The notes under the pieces are model-generated. The model was given only the letters and a program-made list of their open reading frames with translations. It was not told where the DNA came from and made no database searches. This document shows, piece after piece, positions 50,149 through 61,104 of a stretch of 64,000 nucleotides of DNA. A program made the position numbers and the translations under genes. Each line of letters starts with the position of its first letter. Position 1 is the first letter of the stretch. Source of the DNA: Sphingomonas citri (lineage in GTDB: Bacteria; Pseudomonadota; Alphaproteobacteria; Sphingomonadales; Sphingomonadaceae); assembly GCF_019429485.1 (NCBI RefSeq), contig NZ_JAHXZN010000001.1, forward strand, positions 186,001 through 250,000, read 5' to 3'.

Positions 50149-50793
50149 TCACGCCGCGGCGTGGTGATCCCCGCTGCGCTCGCCCTTGAGCAGCCGCGCG
50201 GGCGCGGTGCGGTAGAGGCGGAAGTCGCTGAACGGATCGGTGACGATCTTGGTCGCCCACACGATACCCGTCTCGAGGTCGCGCTCGATCCACAGCTGGG
50301 TGACGCGGAACAGGATCGCGACCACCCCGAAGCACAGCCAGCCGAAGCCGACGTGTCGGAGGAAGTCGAGCGCCGTATCGGGTCGCTGGAGCAGCCCGAA
50401 CAGCGTCGGCTCGGCCGCGAGCACCAGCGGGATCGCCAGCCACAGCCCCATCAGGACGTACTTCCGCGTGAGATTGTAGCCGACCTTGACCTCTTCCTTA
50501 TACTCGTGGCTGACCCCGTTCTCGTGGTCATAGTCCTTGGGCTCGAAGAAGAAATGGCCGGCCTGACGGCTCGTCATCGCCACACCCCAGGCGAGCAGGC
50601 TCGCCAGCGCGGCGTCGACGAACAGCAAAGCATAGGCCACCAGGAAGGTGCAGGCGCTGACGAAGTGCAGGCTCTGATTGACCAGATTGTGATGGTAGAA
50701 GCGGTGGTCGTCCCAGCGCTGCTCCTTGAGCTGCGCGCGGAAGCCGGGATTGCCCTGCTCGTCCTCGAAGCGGAGCTTGCGGATCGTCGGCAT
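50149..50793 (-). CDS. integral membrane protein, possibly Mpo1-like (DUF962 superfamily)
   Basis: 214 residues from ATG 50793, which shares one base with the pmtA stop (TGATG) and follows GGGAGGA. Four to five membrane helices. The spacing of conserved polar residues, HHNLVNQSLHF then SRQAGHFFFEPKDYDHENG, recalls the H-x4-N-x3-H ... GH-x2-FE pattern of Mpo1/DUF962 iron-dependent lipid alpha-oxidation dioxygenases, but the match is by eye and partial. The tight pmtA linkage supports some role in membrane-lipid metabolism. A plain unknown membrane protein is the alternative. Confidence 0.55.
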   Translation of the reverse strand: MPTIRKLRFEDEQGNPGFRAQLKEQRWDDHRFYHHNLVNQSLHFVSACTFLVAYALLFVDAALASLLAWGVAMTSRQAGHFFFEPKDYDHENGVSHEYKEEVKVGYNLTRKYVLMGLWLAIPLVLAAEPTLFGLLQRPDTALDFLRHVGFGWLCFGVVAILFRVTQLWIERDLETGIVWATKIVTDPFSDFRLYRTAPARLLKGERSGDHHAAA

Positions 50794-51446
50794 CACTGGT
50801 CCTCCCGGTCGAGCTTGGCGATGCGCACCAGCGAGAAATGGCCGAGCGGCGGGATCTCGCGGCGCTCGATCAGCGCGACGTCGTCGCGCCCGGCGATCCA
50901 GTCGGCGTAGAGCGCGAAGGGGAAGTCGGTGCGGAAGCCGAGCCGGCTGGTCACCGGCATCAGCGTCTTCTCGATCGTGCCGCGCACGCCCTTCTCGGCG
51001 CCGACGCGCGTGGTGATGACGATCTCGCCGCCCGGCCGGCAGACGCGCGCGAACTCGTCGAGCGCGCGCGCCGGGTTGGCCACCGCGCTGACGACATATT
51101 GCGCTACCACGACGTCGAAGCTCTCGTCGGCGAAGTCGAGCGCCTCGGCGTCACCGACGCGGATCGCGTCGACGTTGTGCAGGTTCTGCCGGCGTACGCG
51201 AGCGCGCGCCTTGTCGAGCATGTCCTCGGAGATGTCGATGCCGGTCACCCGACTGGTCCGCGCATAGCCCGGCAGCGAGATGCCGGTGCCTACGCCCACC
51301 TCGAGGATCCGGCCGCCGATCCGGTCCGCGGCGCGGATCGCGCTGGCGCGACCCTGGCGGAAGACGGGCCCGAACACGAGGTCGTAGATCGGAGCCCAGC
51401 GATCATAGGCCTGGGCGACCCCGGCCGTCGTCATCACTGCTGTCAT
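50793..51446 (-). CDS. pmtA: phosphatidylethanolamine N-methyltransferase, PmtA type
   Basis: 217 residues, SAM-dependent. The PmtA-specific start YDRWAPIYDLVFGPVFRQGR is present, followed by motif I LEVGVGTGISLPGY, GIDISEDMLDKAR, and DVVVAQYVVSAVANP. This is the Rhodobacter-type enzyme that methylates PE stepwise to phosphatidylcholine. The Mpo1-like gene is directly downstream. With psd nearby, the region covers PS to PE to PC. A ubiquinone UbiE-type methyltransferase is the main alternative but fits less well. Confidence 0.88.
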   Translation of the reverse strand: MTAVMTTAGVAQAYDRWAPIYDLVFGPVFRQGRASAIRAADRIGGRILEVGVGTGISLPGYARTSRVTGIDISEDMLDKARARVRRQNLHNVDAIRVGDAEALDFADESFDVVVAQYVVSAVANPARALDEFARVCRPGGEIVITTRVGAEKGVRGTIEKTLMPVTSRLGFRTDFPFALYADWIAGRDDVALIERREIPPLGHFSLVRIAKLDREDQ

Positions 51447-51591
51447 GTCAGCGCATTACCTTCGTTGGACCCGATAGCGGGCGACGGTGATGTCCGACCT
51501 CTCTCCACTCGTTGCGTGTCAGCTTCACGACGGATCGGTGACGCGCGCTGTCACGGCGCTGTTACCGAAGTGACATGCGCCAGATGCGAGA

Positions 51592-51617
51592 AGGGCGGCC
51601 CGTCGCCGGACCGCCCT
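51592..51617. terminator. hairpin in the pmtA-rpsI intergenic space
   Basis: AGGGCGG (51592-51598) pairs with CCGCCCT (51611-51617) around a 12-nt loop. It is followed on the plus strand by CTCTCT. It may be a second terminator for the leftward rpsI transcript. The 285-bp space 51447-51731 contains this and the next hairpin and must also hold the pmtA promoter. Confidence 0.4.
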
Positions 51618-51692
51618 CTCTGGGTTCTCCCCGTCGCGCCGTGTTCCTGCGCACGCAGAATTCCAGAGCGACGAAGGCTGGTGCTTGTGGCT

Positions 51693-51720
51693 CTGAGCTC
51701 CTGCGTTCGCAGGAGCTCAG
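51693..51720 (-). terminator. likely terminator hairpin after rpsI
   Basis: Perfect 12-bp stem CTGAGCTCCTGC / GCAGGAGCTCAG with a 4-nt loop, 12 bp after the rpsI stop codon. There is no T-run, as is common in GC-rich genomes. Confidence 0.6.
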
Positions 51721-51731
51721 GCAATATCCGC

Positions 51732-52280
51732 TTAGCGCTTCGAGAACTGGAAGCTGCGACGCGCCTTGGCGCGGCCGTACTTCTTGCGCTCGACGACACG
51801 GCTGTCGCGGGTAAGGAAGCCCGCCGCCTTCACCGGCGCGCGCAGCACCGGCTCATACTTGGTGATCGCCTGGCTGATGCCGTGCTTCACCGCGCCGGCC
51901 TGGCCCGAGAGACCGCCGCCCTTGACGGTGCAGACGACGTCATACTGACCCTCGCGCTCGGTAATCCCGAACACCTGGTTGATGACGAGCCGCAGCGTCG
52001 GACGCGCGAAATAGATCTCCTGGTCGCGACCGTTGATCGTGATCTTGCCCGAGCCCGGCTTGAGCCACACGCGGGCGACCGCGTCCTTGCGGCGGCCGGT
52101 GGCATAGGCGCGGCCCTGCTTGTCGAGCTCCTGCGCACGCAGCGGGGCGCGCTGGACCGGCTCGTCGATGCTGCCGGCGAGATAGGCCTCGGCCGAGGCG
52201 TCGGCGGCGTCGGTCTGGACCTCGCGCTGCTGCTGGAGCGCCGCACCGAGGTCAGAGAGGGACTGGCGGTTGTCGGACAT
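51732..52280 (-). CDS. rpsI: 30S ribosomal protein S9
   Basis: 182 residues, longer than the ~130 of E. coli because of an ~50-residue N-terminal extension rich in Gln, Ala and Asp, usual in alphaproteobacteria. The S9 core begins [18 protein letters not shown] and ends in the conserved RRSFQFSKR tail that reaches the ribosomal P site. The start ATG overlaps the rplM stop (TAATG). Confidence 0.97.
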   Translation of the reverse strand: MSDNRQSLSDLGAALQQQREVQTDAADASAEAYLAGSIDEPVQRAPLRAQELDKQGRAYATGRRKDAVARVWLKPGSGKITINGRDQEIYFARPTLRLVINQVFGITEREGQYDVVCTVKGGGLSGQAGAVKHGISQAITKYEPVLRAPVKAAGFLTRDSRVVERKKYGRAKARRSFQFSKR

Positions 52281-52759
52281 TATGCGCCCACCTTGTTCTT
52301 GCGGTTCATGCCGGCGATGTCGAGCACCGCGGGGCTCTGCGCCTCATGCGGGTGCTCGGTGCCCTTGTAGATGCGCAGGTTGCGCATCTGCTGGCGACCC
52401 AGCGGGCCGCGCGGGATCATCCGCTCGACCGCCTTCTCGAGCACGCGCTCGGGGAAGCGACCCTCGAGCACCTTGGCCGCGGTGACGCCCTTGATGCCGC
52501 CGGCATAGCCGGTGTGCTTGTAATAGACCTTGTCGCCCAGCTTGTTGCCGGTGAAGCGCACCTTGTCGGCGTTGATCACGATGACATTGTCACCGCAGTC
52601 GACGTGCGGGGTGAAGCTGGTCTTGTGCTTGCCGCGCAGCACGTTGGCAATCACCACCGCAGCGCGACCGACCACCAGGCCGTCGGCGTCGACGATGTGC
52701 CACTTCTTCTCCACCTCGTGCGGCTTGGCCGCCTTGGTGGTCTTCATCAGCGCCTTCAT
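52280..52759 (-). CDS. rplM: 50S ribosomal protein L13
   Basis: 159 residues from ATG 52759. L13 signatures are [39 protein letters not shown] and [20 protein letters not shown]. It precedes rpsI with a one-base overlap, the universal L13-S9 operon. The 149-bp upstream space (52760-52908) carries the promoter but no obvious L13 leader structure could be picked out by eye. Confidence 0.97.
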   Translation of the reverse strand: MKALMKTTKAAKPHEVEKKWHIVDADGLVVGRAAVVIANVLRGKHKTSFTPHVDCGDNVIVINADKVRFTGNKLGDKVYYKHTGYAGGIKGVTAAKVLEGRFPERVLEKAVERMIPRGPLGRQQMRNLRIYKGTEHPHEAQSPAVLDIAGMNRKNKVGA

Positions 52760-52908
52760 GGTGCCTGTGACCTCGTTTCGCGTTCGAATAGAAAAGACGC
52801 GCCGCCCCGCCGGGCCTGCGCGTCGATGGCGGTGCATTGCCGCCGCGAGCCTACGAAGTCAAGGTTTCCGCGGCTTTGTCGACGGGTATTGTAATACCAT
52901 GACGCCAA

Positions 52909-53949
52909 TCAGGCGCGATTGCGGCTCACGGCATGCGCCGCCGCGACTGCGCCGATCAGCAGCAGCGCGGCGTTGGCCTGGTGCGCCACCGCGATCGGCA
53001 GGTCGACGCCGCTGAGCAAGGTCGCGATGCCGAGCGCGATCTGCGTCGCCACCAGCAGCGCCACCGCCGCCGCGGCACGGTGCGCGCGCACCTGCCGCGC
53101 GCGATGCGTCAGCAGCAGCAGCCCCGCCGCCGCGACGAAGGCGAACCAGCGGTGGATGAACTGAACCACGATCGGGTTGTCGACCGCGTTGCGCCACGCC
53201 GGCGCGACCATCGGCGTGCTCGCGGGGAACAAAGCGTCTCCCATCAGCGGCCAACTGGCGAAGGCATAGCCCGCGTCAAGCCCAGCGGTGAAGGCGCCGA
53301 ACACGATCTGCACCGCGAGCAGCGCGAGCGCCAGCGCCGGCATCGCGCGTAGCGGCGCCGGACGCGCCAGCGGGTTGTCGGAGAGCGCGACGAGGTCGCG
53401 CGCGGTCCAGACGATGCCGGAGAGGATGAACAGCGCGGTGCCGAGATGCACCGCGAGCCGAACGTGGCTGACGTCGGTGCGAACCGAAAGACCCGAGGCG
53501 ACCATCCACCAGCCGATCGCGCCCTGCAGTCCGCCGAGCGCGAGCAGCGCGCCGAGCCGCCAGCCATAGCCGCGCGGCACCTGGCGCTTCACCGCGAACC
53601 ACAGCAGGGGGAGCGCGAAGGCCAAGCCGATCACGCGGCCGAGCAGCCGGTGCGCATATTCCCAGAAGAAGATCGCCTTGAAGCCGTCGAGCGTCATGCC
53701 GCGGTTGAGCTGCTGATACTCGGGGATGCGCTGGTAATTAGCGAACTCGGCCTGCCATTGCGCGGTGGTGAGCGGCGGGATCACGCCCGAGATCGGCTTC
53801 CACTCGGTGATCGACAGCCCGGACTCGGTCAGCCGGGTGACCCCGCCGACCACCACCATCGCGACGATCAGCGCGGCGACGCAGTAGAGCCAGCGCGCGA
53901 TCGCGCGCGGGCGGGTGCTGAGCGAGAAACCGGGGCTGGCCTGAAGCAT
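52909..53949 (-). CDS. ctaA: haem A synthase, COX15/CtaA
   Basis: 346 residues from ATG 53949, eight membrane helices. Type-2 (proteobacterial/mitochondrial) COX15 marks: VGGVTRLTESGLSITEWKP, the haem-ligand EYAHRLLGR, WWMVASGL, HLGTALF, VQFIHRWFAF and AHQANAALL histidines. It oxidises haem O to haem A for cytochrome aa3 oxidase. The next gene upstream on the same strand ends only 1 bp before its start. Confidence 0.95.
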   Translation of the reverse strand: MLQASPGFSLSTRPRAIARWLYCVAALIVAMVVVGGVTRLTESGLSITEWKPISGVIPPLTTAQWQAEFANYQRIPEYQQLNRGMTLDGFKAIFFWEYAHRLLGRVIGLAFALPLLWFAVKRQVPRGYGWRLGALLALGGLQGAIGWWMVASGLSVRTDVSHVRLAVHLGTALFILSGIVWTARDLVALSDNPLARPAPLRAMPALALALLAVQIVFGAFTAGLDAGYAFASWPLMGDALFPASTPMVAPAWRNAVDNPIVVQFIHRWFAFVAAAGLLLLTHRARQVRAHRAAAAVALLVATQIALGIATLLSGVDLPIAVAHQANAALLLIGAVAAAHAVSRNRA

Positions 53950-53950
53950 G

Positions 53951-54697
53951 TCACCGCTTAGCAGAGGCGGGCGCGCCCGTCGACGCCGCGGCCGCGGCAG
54001 CCTCCGCCGCCGCGCGTGCGGCACGCCCCCAGGGCTCCTCGCGGAACCACTTGGTGACGACGTACTTGGTGCCCTCCACCACCGCCATGCCCTCGTGCAG
54101 CGTCGCGGTGTTGGGGCTGCCGTCCGGGTTCATATTGTCCCAGGCGAGCAGCATCCCGCGCCGCGGCGCGACGCGTAGCCCGCCCTGCGGGAACCAGGTC
54201 GCGCCGCCCTCCTCCACCGCGTTGAGATAGACCATCGCGGTGAAGGTGCGCTGCCCGCCATTCTCGCGCATGCGCGGCCAGTAGCTCTCGCCCTCGTGGA
54301 AATAATCGTGGTGCGTGCGGAACAGCTGGCCCGGCGCGTAGCGCTGCCCCTGCATCGTCTCGCCATATTCGGGAGCGATGCCCAGCAAGGCGGCGATCGA
54401 TTCGTCGACCTGGCGGATGCCGTCGGCGAAACGGTCCATGTCGCAGCTCTCGCTGGTGCGGTTGTTGGGATCGCCGCGGTCGCTCAGCAGCGAGGATGGG
54501 CGGCGGTTCGAGTCGATCACCTGGATGAGCCAGTCGCACCAGGGATGGTCGAGGAAGTCGAGGCAGCGCCATGCCGCGATCTGGTCACTGGGCAGACGCT
54601 GCATCCGGGGATCGGCATCGAGCTTGGCGGCCACCGCCGCGCCGATCGCGGCGCGCGCGGCGGAGGGGCCGCCCGGGGGAAGGGTCGTCAGGGCCAT
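53951..54697 (-). CDS. 2-oxoglutarate/Fe(II) dioxygenase, prolyl-4-hydroxylase-like
   Basis: 248 residues. Double-stranded beta-helix with iron ligands His129 and Asp131 (THHDYF) and His201, and 2OG-binding Lys211. CDMDRF and the MVYLNAVEEGGATWFP block are typical of bacterial P4H alpha-like proteins. The C-terminal ~25 residues are Ala-rich. It probably hydroxylates proline in a peptide or protein. It is immediately upstream of ctaA with a 1-bp gap; an operon link is structural rather than functional as far as known. Confidence 0.9.
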   Translation of the reverse strand: MALTTLPPGGPSAARAAIGAAVAAKLDADPRMQRLPSDQIAAWRCLDFLDHPWCDWLIQVIDSNRRPSSLLSDRGDPNNRTSESCDMDRFADGIRQVDESIAALLGIAPEYGETMQGQRYAPGQLFRTHHDYFHEGESYWPRMRENGGQRTFTAMVYLNAVEEGGATWFPQGGLRVAPRRGMLLAWDNMNPDGSPNTATLHEGMAVVEGTKYVVTKWFREEPWGRAARAAAEAAAAAASTGAPASAKR

Positions 54698-54754
54698 GCC
54701 GGCTCCATCGCGCGGCCCGGGGCGACACGCAAGCTGCCCGCGGCCGCGCTCGGC

Positions 54755-55663
54755 TCACCAGAAGATGTCGTAGATCACGTCGACCACCTGGCCGCTGTCG
54801 AGATCGACCAGCAGCGCGTCGTCATAATAGCGTACCCAGCGGTACGGGCCGTAGGCGTCGGGCAAGCGATACGCGTAGGGATCATCGATCCAGTAGCTGC
54901 GCGCGAACAACGTCGGCGCGATCCGGACGCCGATGCCGAAGCGCGTGTAGCCGCCACCCCAACCGTAGGGCGCGTAATAGCGCGGCAGGCGATAGGCATA
55001 GCGGTTGCTGCTGCGATAGCCGCTCCAGTCGTAGCGCTGATCGCGCCGCCAGTCGCGATCCCAGCGCGCGCGGTCGTCGCGACCGCCCCAGCGTCCGTTA
55101 CCGCCATTGCTCCAGGCGTAGCTGCCGCGGTCGCGCCGCTGCCAGGCGTCGTCGTCGCGGTCGCGCCGCTGCCAGCCATCGCCGGATCGCGCGCTGCGCC
55201 AGTCGCCGTCGACGCGGGTGCGTGCGTCATCTCGGCCGTCCCAACCGGGCGAGCGGTCGCGCCCGCTGCGCCATTCTGCCCGCGAGCGATCGCTCTCACC
55301 GCGCACCGCCGGCGCGGCGCCATAGCCCCAGCCGCCCGGCCGCGCGTCGGGACGCGGCGCCGGTGCCGGAGCGGGCACCGGCGGCGCCCGCCAGCCGGCA
55401 CGGCCGCCGCGTCCGCCGTTGCCTGGGTCGCGTCGCGCCCAGCCGCCGGTGTCGACCCGCTCCGGACGGTCAGGACGGTTCCAGTCGCCGCGCGGCACCG
55501 GCGCCGCGGCCTGCGGACCGGGCCCTCGCGGCGCATCACCGCGCGCCTCGACCCGCGCTTGCATGCGCGCGCGCATCGCGTCGCGCAGCGTACCCTGCTG
55601 CGCCGACGCCGCTGGCACCAGACCGGCGCCCACCAGCAGTCCAACCACCAACGCCTTGATCAT
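54755..55663 (-). CDS. RcnB-family-like exported protein with Arg/Asp/Trp-rich linker
   Basis: 302 residues from ATG 55663. A signal peptide (VVGLLVGAGLVPAASAQ) is followed by a Pro/Arg region and a highly charged low-complexity stretch with repeated WQRRDRD(D/.) and WDRDWRR units (about residues 110-215). The C-terminal ~80 residues match the RcnB domain (LPDAYGPYRWVRYYDDALLVDL then SGQVVDVIY). RcnB in E. coli affects nickel/cobalt balance in the periplasm. The dmeRF locus is 33 kb away, so no local link exists. Confidence 0.82.
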   Translation of the reverse strand: MIKALVVGLLVGAGLVPAASAQQGTLRDAMRARMQARVEARGDAPRGPGPQAAAPVPRGDWNRPDRPERVDTGGWARRDPGNGGRGGRAGWRAPPVPAPAPAPRPDARPGGWGYGAAPAVRGESDRSRAEWRSGRDRSPGWDGRDDARTRVDGDWRSARSGDGWQRRDRDDDAWQRRDRGSYAWSNGGNGRWGGRDDRARWDRDWRRDQRYDWSGYRSSNRYAYRLPRYYAPYGWGGGYTRFGIGVRIAPTLFARSYWIDDPYAYRLPDAYGPYRWVRYYDDALLVDLDSGQVVDVIYDIFW

Positions 55664-55752
55664 GGCCGTCACTCTCACTCGCCGGCGCACCCCCGGCCCC
55701 ATCATGCGCACGGTCTAGCGCGAGATGATAGAATGATGGCTGAACCGGCGAG

Positions 55753-58635
55753 TCAGCCTTGGGACAGCTCCGCCGGCGCGAGCAGAGCGGCGAGCCGCTC
55801 GACGAGCTGAACGCGCGTATAGGGTTTGCGGATCACCTGCGGCGCGGGCACGTCGGCGAGTTCGTCGGCGTCGGCATAGCCGGTGACGAACAGCACCGGT
55901 AGCGTCGGCCGGCGCCGGCGCGCGCGGCGCGCGAACTCCACCCCGGTCATCACGGGCATAGCGACGTCCGCCACCACCGCCTCGATCGCGGGATCGGCGT
56001 CGAGCGCGTCGAGCGCGGCGGCGCCGTCCGCCGCCTCGACCACGCCGCAGCCGGCGTCGCGCAGCGCGTCGGCGGTGATCTCGCGCACGCGGTCCTCGTC
56101 GTCGAGCACCAAGACGCGCCGTCCCGCCACCGAGCCGACGTCGTCGCGCCGCTCGCCCGCCGTGGCCTCGCCCGGTGCCGCGGTGGCGCGCGGCAGATAG
56201 ACCGAGACTCGCGTGCCCTCGCCCGGCCGGGTGTCGATCCGCACGCCCCCGCCCGATTGCTTGGCGAAGCCGAACACCTGTGCGAGGCCCAGCCCCGACC
56301 CCTTGCCCACCTCCTTGGTAGTGAAGAAGGGCTCGAGCGCGCGCGCCAGTACCTCGGGCGTCATGCCCGTGCCGGTGTCGCTCACCGCGACCCGGACGTA
56401 ATCGCCCGCGCACGGCTCCTCCGGCCGCATCGGGGTGCCGAGCGCGACGTTGGCGGTGCTCACCCGCAGCGTCCCCCCGCCGGGCATGGCGTCGCGCGCG
56501 TTGATCGCGAGGTTGAGCAGGATCAGCTCGAGCTGAGTCGGATCGACCATCGCGGGCCAGGGCTGGTCGCACACCGCCGCCTCGATCGCGATCGAGCGCC
56601 CCAGCGTGCTCTCCAGTAGCGGGACGAGCCCGGTCACCGCGGCGTTGAGGTCGACCACCTTGGCCTCGAGGCGCTGGCGGCGCGAGAAGGCGAGCAACTG
56701 CGCGGTCAGCGTCGCCCCGCGCTCGGCGGCCGCACGAACATGATCGAGCTGCTCCAGCGCGCGCGGCGTCAGCGGCCCCCGCGCCGCGGCGCGCGACACC
56801 ATCTCGACGTTGCCGAGCACCACGGTGAGCAGGTTGTTGAAGTCGTGCGCCACGCCCGAGGTGAGCTGGCCGATCGCCTCGAGCCGCTGAAGCTGGTGGA
56901 GCGTCTCCTCCACCTTCTCGCGCTCGGCGATCTGGCGGGTGAGCTCGGCGGTGCGCTCTTCCACCCGCGCCTCGAGGCGCTCGCCGGCGAGGTGCGCCTC
57001 GGTCACGTCGATCGCGCAGCCGACATAGCCGAGGAAGGTGCCGCCGAGGAAGCGCGCGCGCGCCTCGGCGTGGACCCAGCGCTCGCCGCCCGCGCGCGTG
57101 AGCAGGCGATAGTCGCCGCTCAGCGGGTCGCGTGCGCGCTGCCGCTCGACCAGCCGCCGCGCCGCCGCCGCGCGCAGCTCGCTCGGCAGCAGCGAGAGCC
57201 AGCCGCTGGCCACTACCTCGTCGGGCGCGACGCCCAGGATCGCGCGGAAGCCCTCGCTGGCGAAGGTGAGGTTCAGCTCGGCGTCGGTCAGCCACACCAG
57301 GGCGGGCAGGCTGTCGGCGAGCATGCGGAAGCGCGCCTCGCTCTCGCGCAGCGCGTCGGCCTCGCGTTTGCGCGCGGTGACGTCGATCACGGTGCCGATC
57401 GCGCGCACGCAGCGCTCGTCCTCGAACAGCCCGCGTCCGCGCACCGCGAGCCAGCGGGTCGAGCCGTCGGGCGCCGGGCAGGTGCGATACTCGATGTCGT
57501 AGCGCGCGCGGCGCGCGGGATCGATCGTGGCGAGAAAGGCCTGGCGCACGCGCGGCCGGTCCTCTGGGTGGAGCAAGGCCGCGAACTCGGCGAGCGACTG
57601 CGCCGGCCCCGGCTCGATCCCGTACATCGCCCAGGTCCGCGGCGAGCAGGAGAAGCGGTCGGCGGCGAGGTCATAGTCCCAGGTGCCGATCTCGCCCGCC
57701 TCGGTGGCGAGTTCGAGTGAGTCGCGGCTCAGCGCCAGCGCGCTCTCGGCGCGGTGGCGCTCGGTGACGTCGGTGCCCTCGACGAACACCGCGGTGACAG
57801 CCCCGTTCGCGTCGGTGACTGGCTGGAGGATGAAGTCGAGCCGGCGCTCCTCGCTGCCACCGTCGTCGCGCGGCAGCAGCAGCGGCACCTCGGTCCCGCG
57901 ATACGGTCGCCCGGTCGCCACCACGCCGTCGAGCTTGTCGATCAGCCCGCGCTGCGCCACCTCGGGCACCGCCTCCGCCAAAGCGCGGCCGACCACGTCG
58001 CGCCCGCCGACCAGCCGGCGGTAGGAAGCGTTGGCGAGCTCGACCACATGGCCGGGCTGGCGCAGCACCGCGATGAAACCCGGCGCCTGATCGAACATCT
58101 CGCGCAGCCGCTCACGGTCCTCCGCCATCGCGCGCGCGGCGCGCACCCGAGCGGTGGTCTCGGAGACGATGCACAGCACGCCGCCGACGCTGCCGTCCGC
58201 CAGCGGCACCGGCGAGTAGCTGACGTCGAAATAGACCGTCTCGCCCTGCCCGGTGCGCTCGATGTAGAAGGGACGGTCCTTGGCGGCGAAGGTCTCGCCG
58301 CTGGTGCGCACGTGCGCGAGCAGCGGCTCGAGATCGTCCCACAGCTCGCTCCACGACTCATGCGCCGGCCGGCCCAGTGCGCGCGGATGCTTGGCGCCGA
58401 TCGTCGGGGCGTAGGCGTCGTTGTAGAGCGCGACGTAATCCGGGCCCCAGAACAGCACGATCTCGACTCGCGCGGGCAGCGCCAGCGCCAGCGCGTTGCG
58501 CAGCTCCGCGGGCCAGCCGGCGATCGGGCCGAGCGGCGAGGCCGACCAGTCGTGCGCCAGGATCCGCTGGCCCATCTCGCCGCCATGCACGAACAGCAGC
58601 GTCGGATCGCTCGGCGAGGTCAACGGTTGGTTCAT
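55753..58635 (-). CDS. hybrid sensor histidine kinase with multiple PAS domains and receiver
   Basis: 960 residues from ATG 58635; the open frame further upstream is antisense to nadE. Order: an N-terminal PAS-like domain of the WSASPLGPIAGWPAELR type, two to three more PAS/PAC domains (ending ETTARVR, GTDVTERHR, DVTARKRE, IDVTEAHL), a coiled-coil linker, HisKA with phosphoacceptor His597 in SGVAHDFNNLL, HATPase with LLNLAINARDAMPGGG and GSGLGLAQV, then a receiver with Asp890. No membrane helix is seen, so it senses cytoplasmic cues. Such proteins may respond to light or redox; no LOV cysteine motif is evident. Confidence 0.92.
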   Translation of the reverse strand: MNQPLTSPSDPTLLFVHGGEMGQRILAHDWSASPLGPIAGWPAELRNALALALPARVEIVLFWGPDYVALYNDAYAPTIGAKHPRALGRPAHESWSELWDDLEPLLAHVRTSGETFAAKDRPFYIERTGQGETVYFDVSYSPVPLADGSVGGVLCIVSETTARVRAARAMAEDRERLREMFDQAPGFIAVLRQPGHVVELANASYRRLVGGRDVVGRALAEAVPEVAQRGLIDKLDGVVATGRPYRGTEVPLLLPRDDGGSEERRLDFILQPVTDANGAVTAVFVEGTDVTERHRAESALALSRDSLELATEAGEIGTWDYDLAADRFSCSPRTWAMYGIEPGPAQSLAEFAALLHPEDRPRVRQAFLATIDPARRARYDIEYRTCPAPDGSTRWLAVRGRGLFEDERCVRAIGTVIDVTARKREADALRESEARFRMLADSLPALVWLTDAELNLTFASEGFRAILGVAPDEVVASGWLSLLPSELRAAAARRLVERQRARDPLSGDYRLLTRAGGERWVHAEARARFLGGTFLGYVGCAIDVTEAHLAGERLEARVEERTAELTRQIAEREKVEETLHQLQRLEAIGQLTSGVAHDFNNLLTVVLGNVEMVSRAAARGPLTPRALEQLDHVRAAAERGATLTAQLLAFSRRQRLEAKVVDLNAAVTGLVPLLESTLGRSIAIEAAVCDQPWPAMVDPTQLELILLNLAINARDAMPGGGTLRVSTANVALGTPMRPEEPCAGDYVRVAVSDTGTGMTPEVLARALEPFFTTKEVGKGSGLGLAQVFGFAKQSGGGVRIDTRPGEGTRVSVYLPRATAAPGEATAGERRDDVGSVAGRRVLVLDDEDRVREITADALRDAGCGVVEAADGAAALDALDADPAIEAVVADVAMPVMTGVEFARRARRRRPTLPVLFVTGYADADELADVPAPQVIRKPYTRVQLVERLAALLAPAELSQG

Positions 58636-58725
58636 CGCGTTCGGGAGCCTAGCGCGGTGCTGCGACTGAGAGAAGTTAAGATACGCCGGGTGGTGAGGCG
58701 GCGCGCAGGCGGGTAGGTCAGTGAC

Positions 58726-60762
<2,037 letters not shown>

Positions 60763-60773
60763 GGTGGGCCTAA

Positions 60774-60910
60774 ATCCTCCCCGCTCGCGGGGAGCGAGAC
60801 CAGCCGCAGGCTGGTGGAGGGGGGCGTCCGCATACGACCCAGCCTGTGTGTGGACAGCCCCCTCCACCACCGGCTTCGCCGCGGTCCCCCTTCCCGCAAG
60901 CGGGGAGGAT
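60774..60910. repeat. intergenic palindromic element, family D
   Basis: Long imperfect palindrome: ATCCTCCCCGC at the left end matches GCGGGGAGGAT at the right end, and inner CTGGTGGAGGGGG matches CCCCCTCCACCA. Only one copy is in this window. Together with 60911-61104 it fills a 342-bp gap. The remainder holds a short direct repeat (CAACATTCGC, twice, at 61012-61030) and the possible stress promoter. Confidence 0.75.
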
Positions 60911-61049
60911 CTCGGGGCTGTCCTACTTGGCGGGGATCGAGCTAGCCTGGCGGCCGCGCTTTGACATCGTACCCCCAGCAAAACGCCCCGCACCCAAACG
61001 CGCCCGCGACTCAACATTCGCAACATTCGCGCGCCGTCGCGCTACCCCC

Positions 61050-61074
61050 TGAACCTCTGCCCTTCTCACCCGTT
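61050..61074 (+). promoter_or_regulatory. possible EcfG (general stress) promoter for the SDR gene
   Basis: TGAAC-N16-CGTT, one mismatch from the alphaproteobacterial GGAAC-N16/17-CGTT consensus, ends 30 bp before the SDR start codon. Short motif; the call rests partly on the stress-type genes downstream. Confidence 0.4.
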
Positions 61075-61104
61075 CGGCGCAAATCCTTCTTGGAGATCAG
61101 CGAC

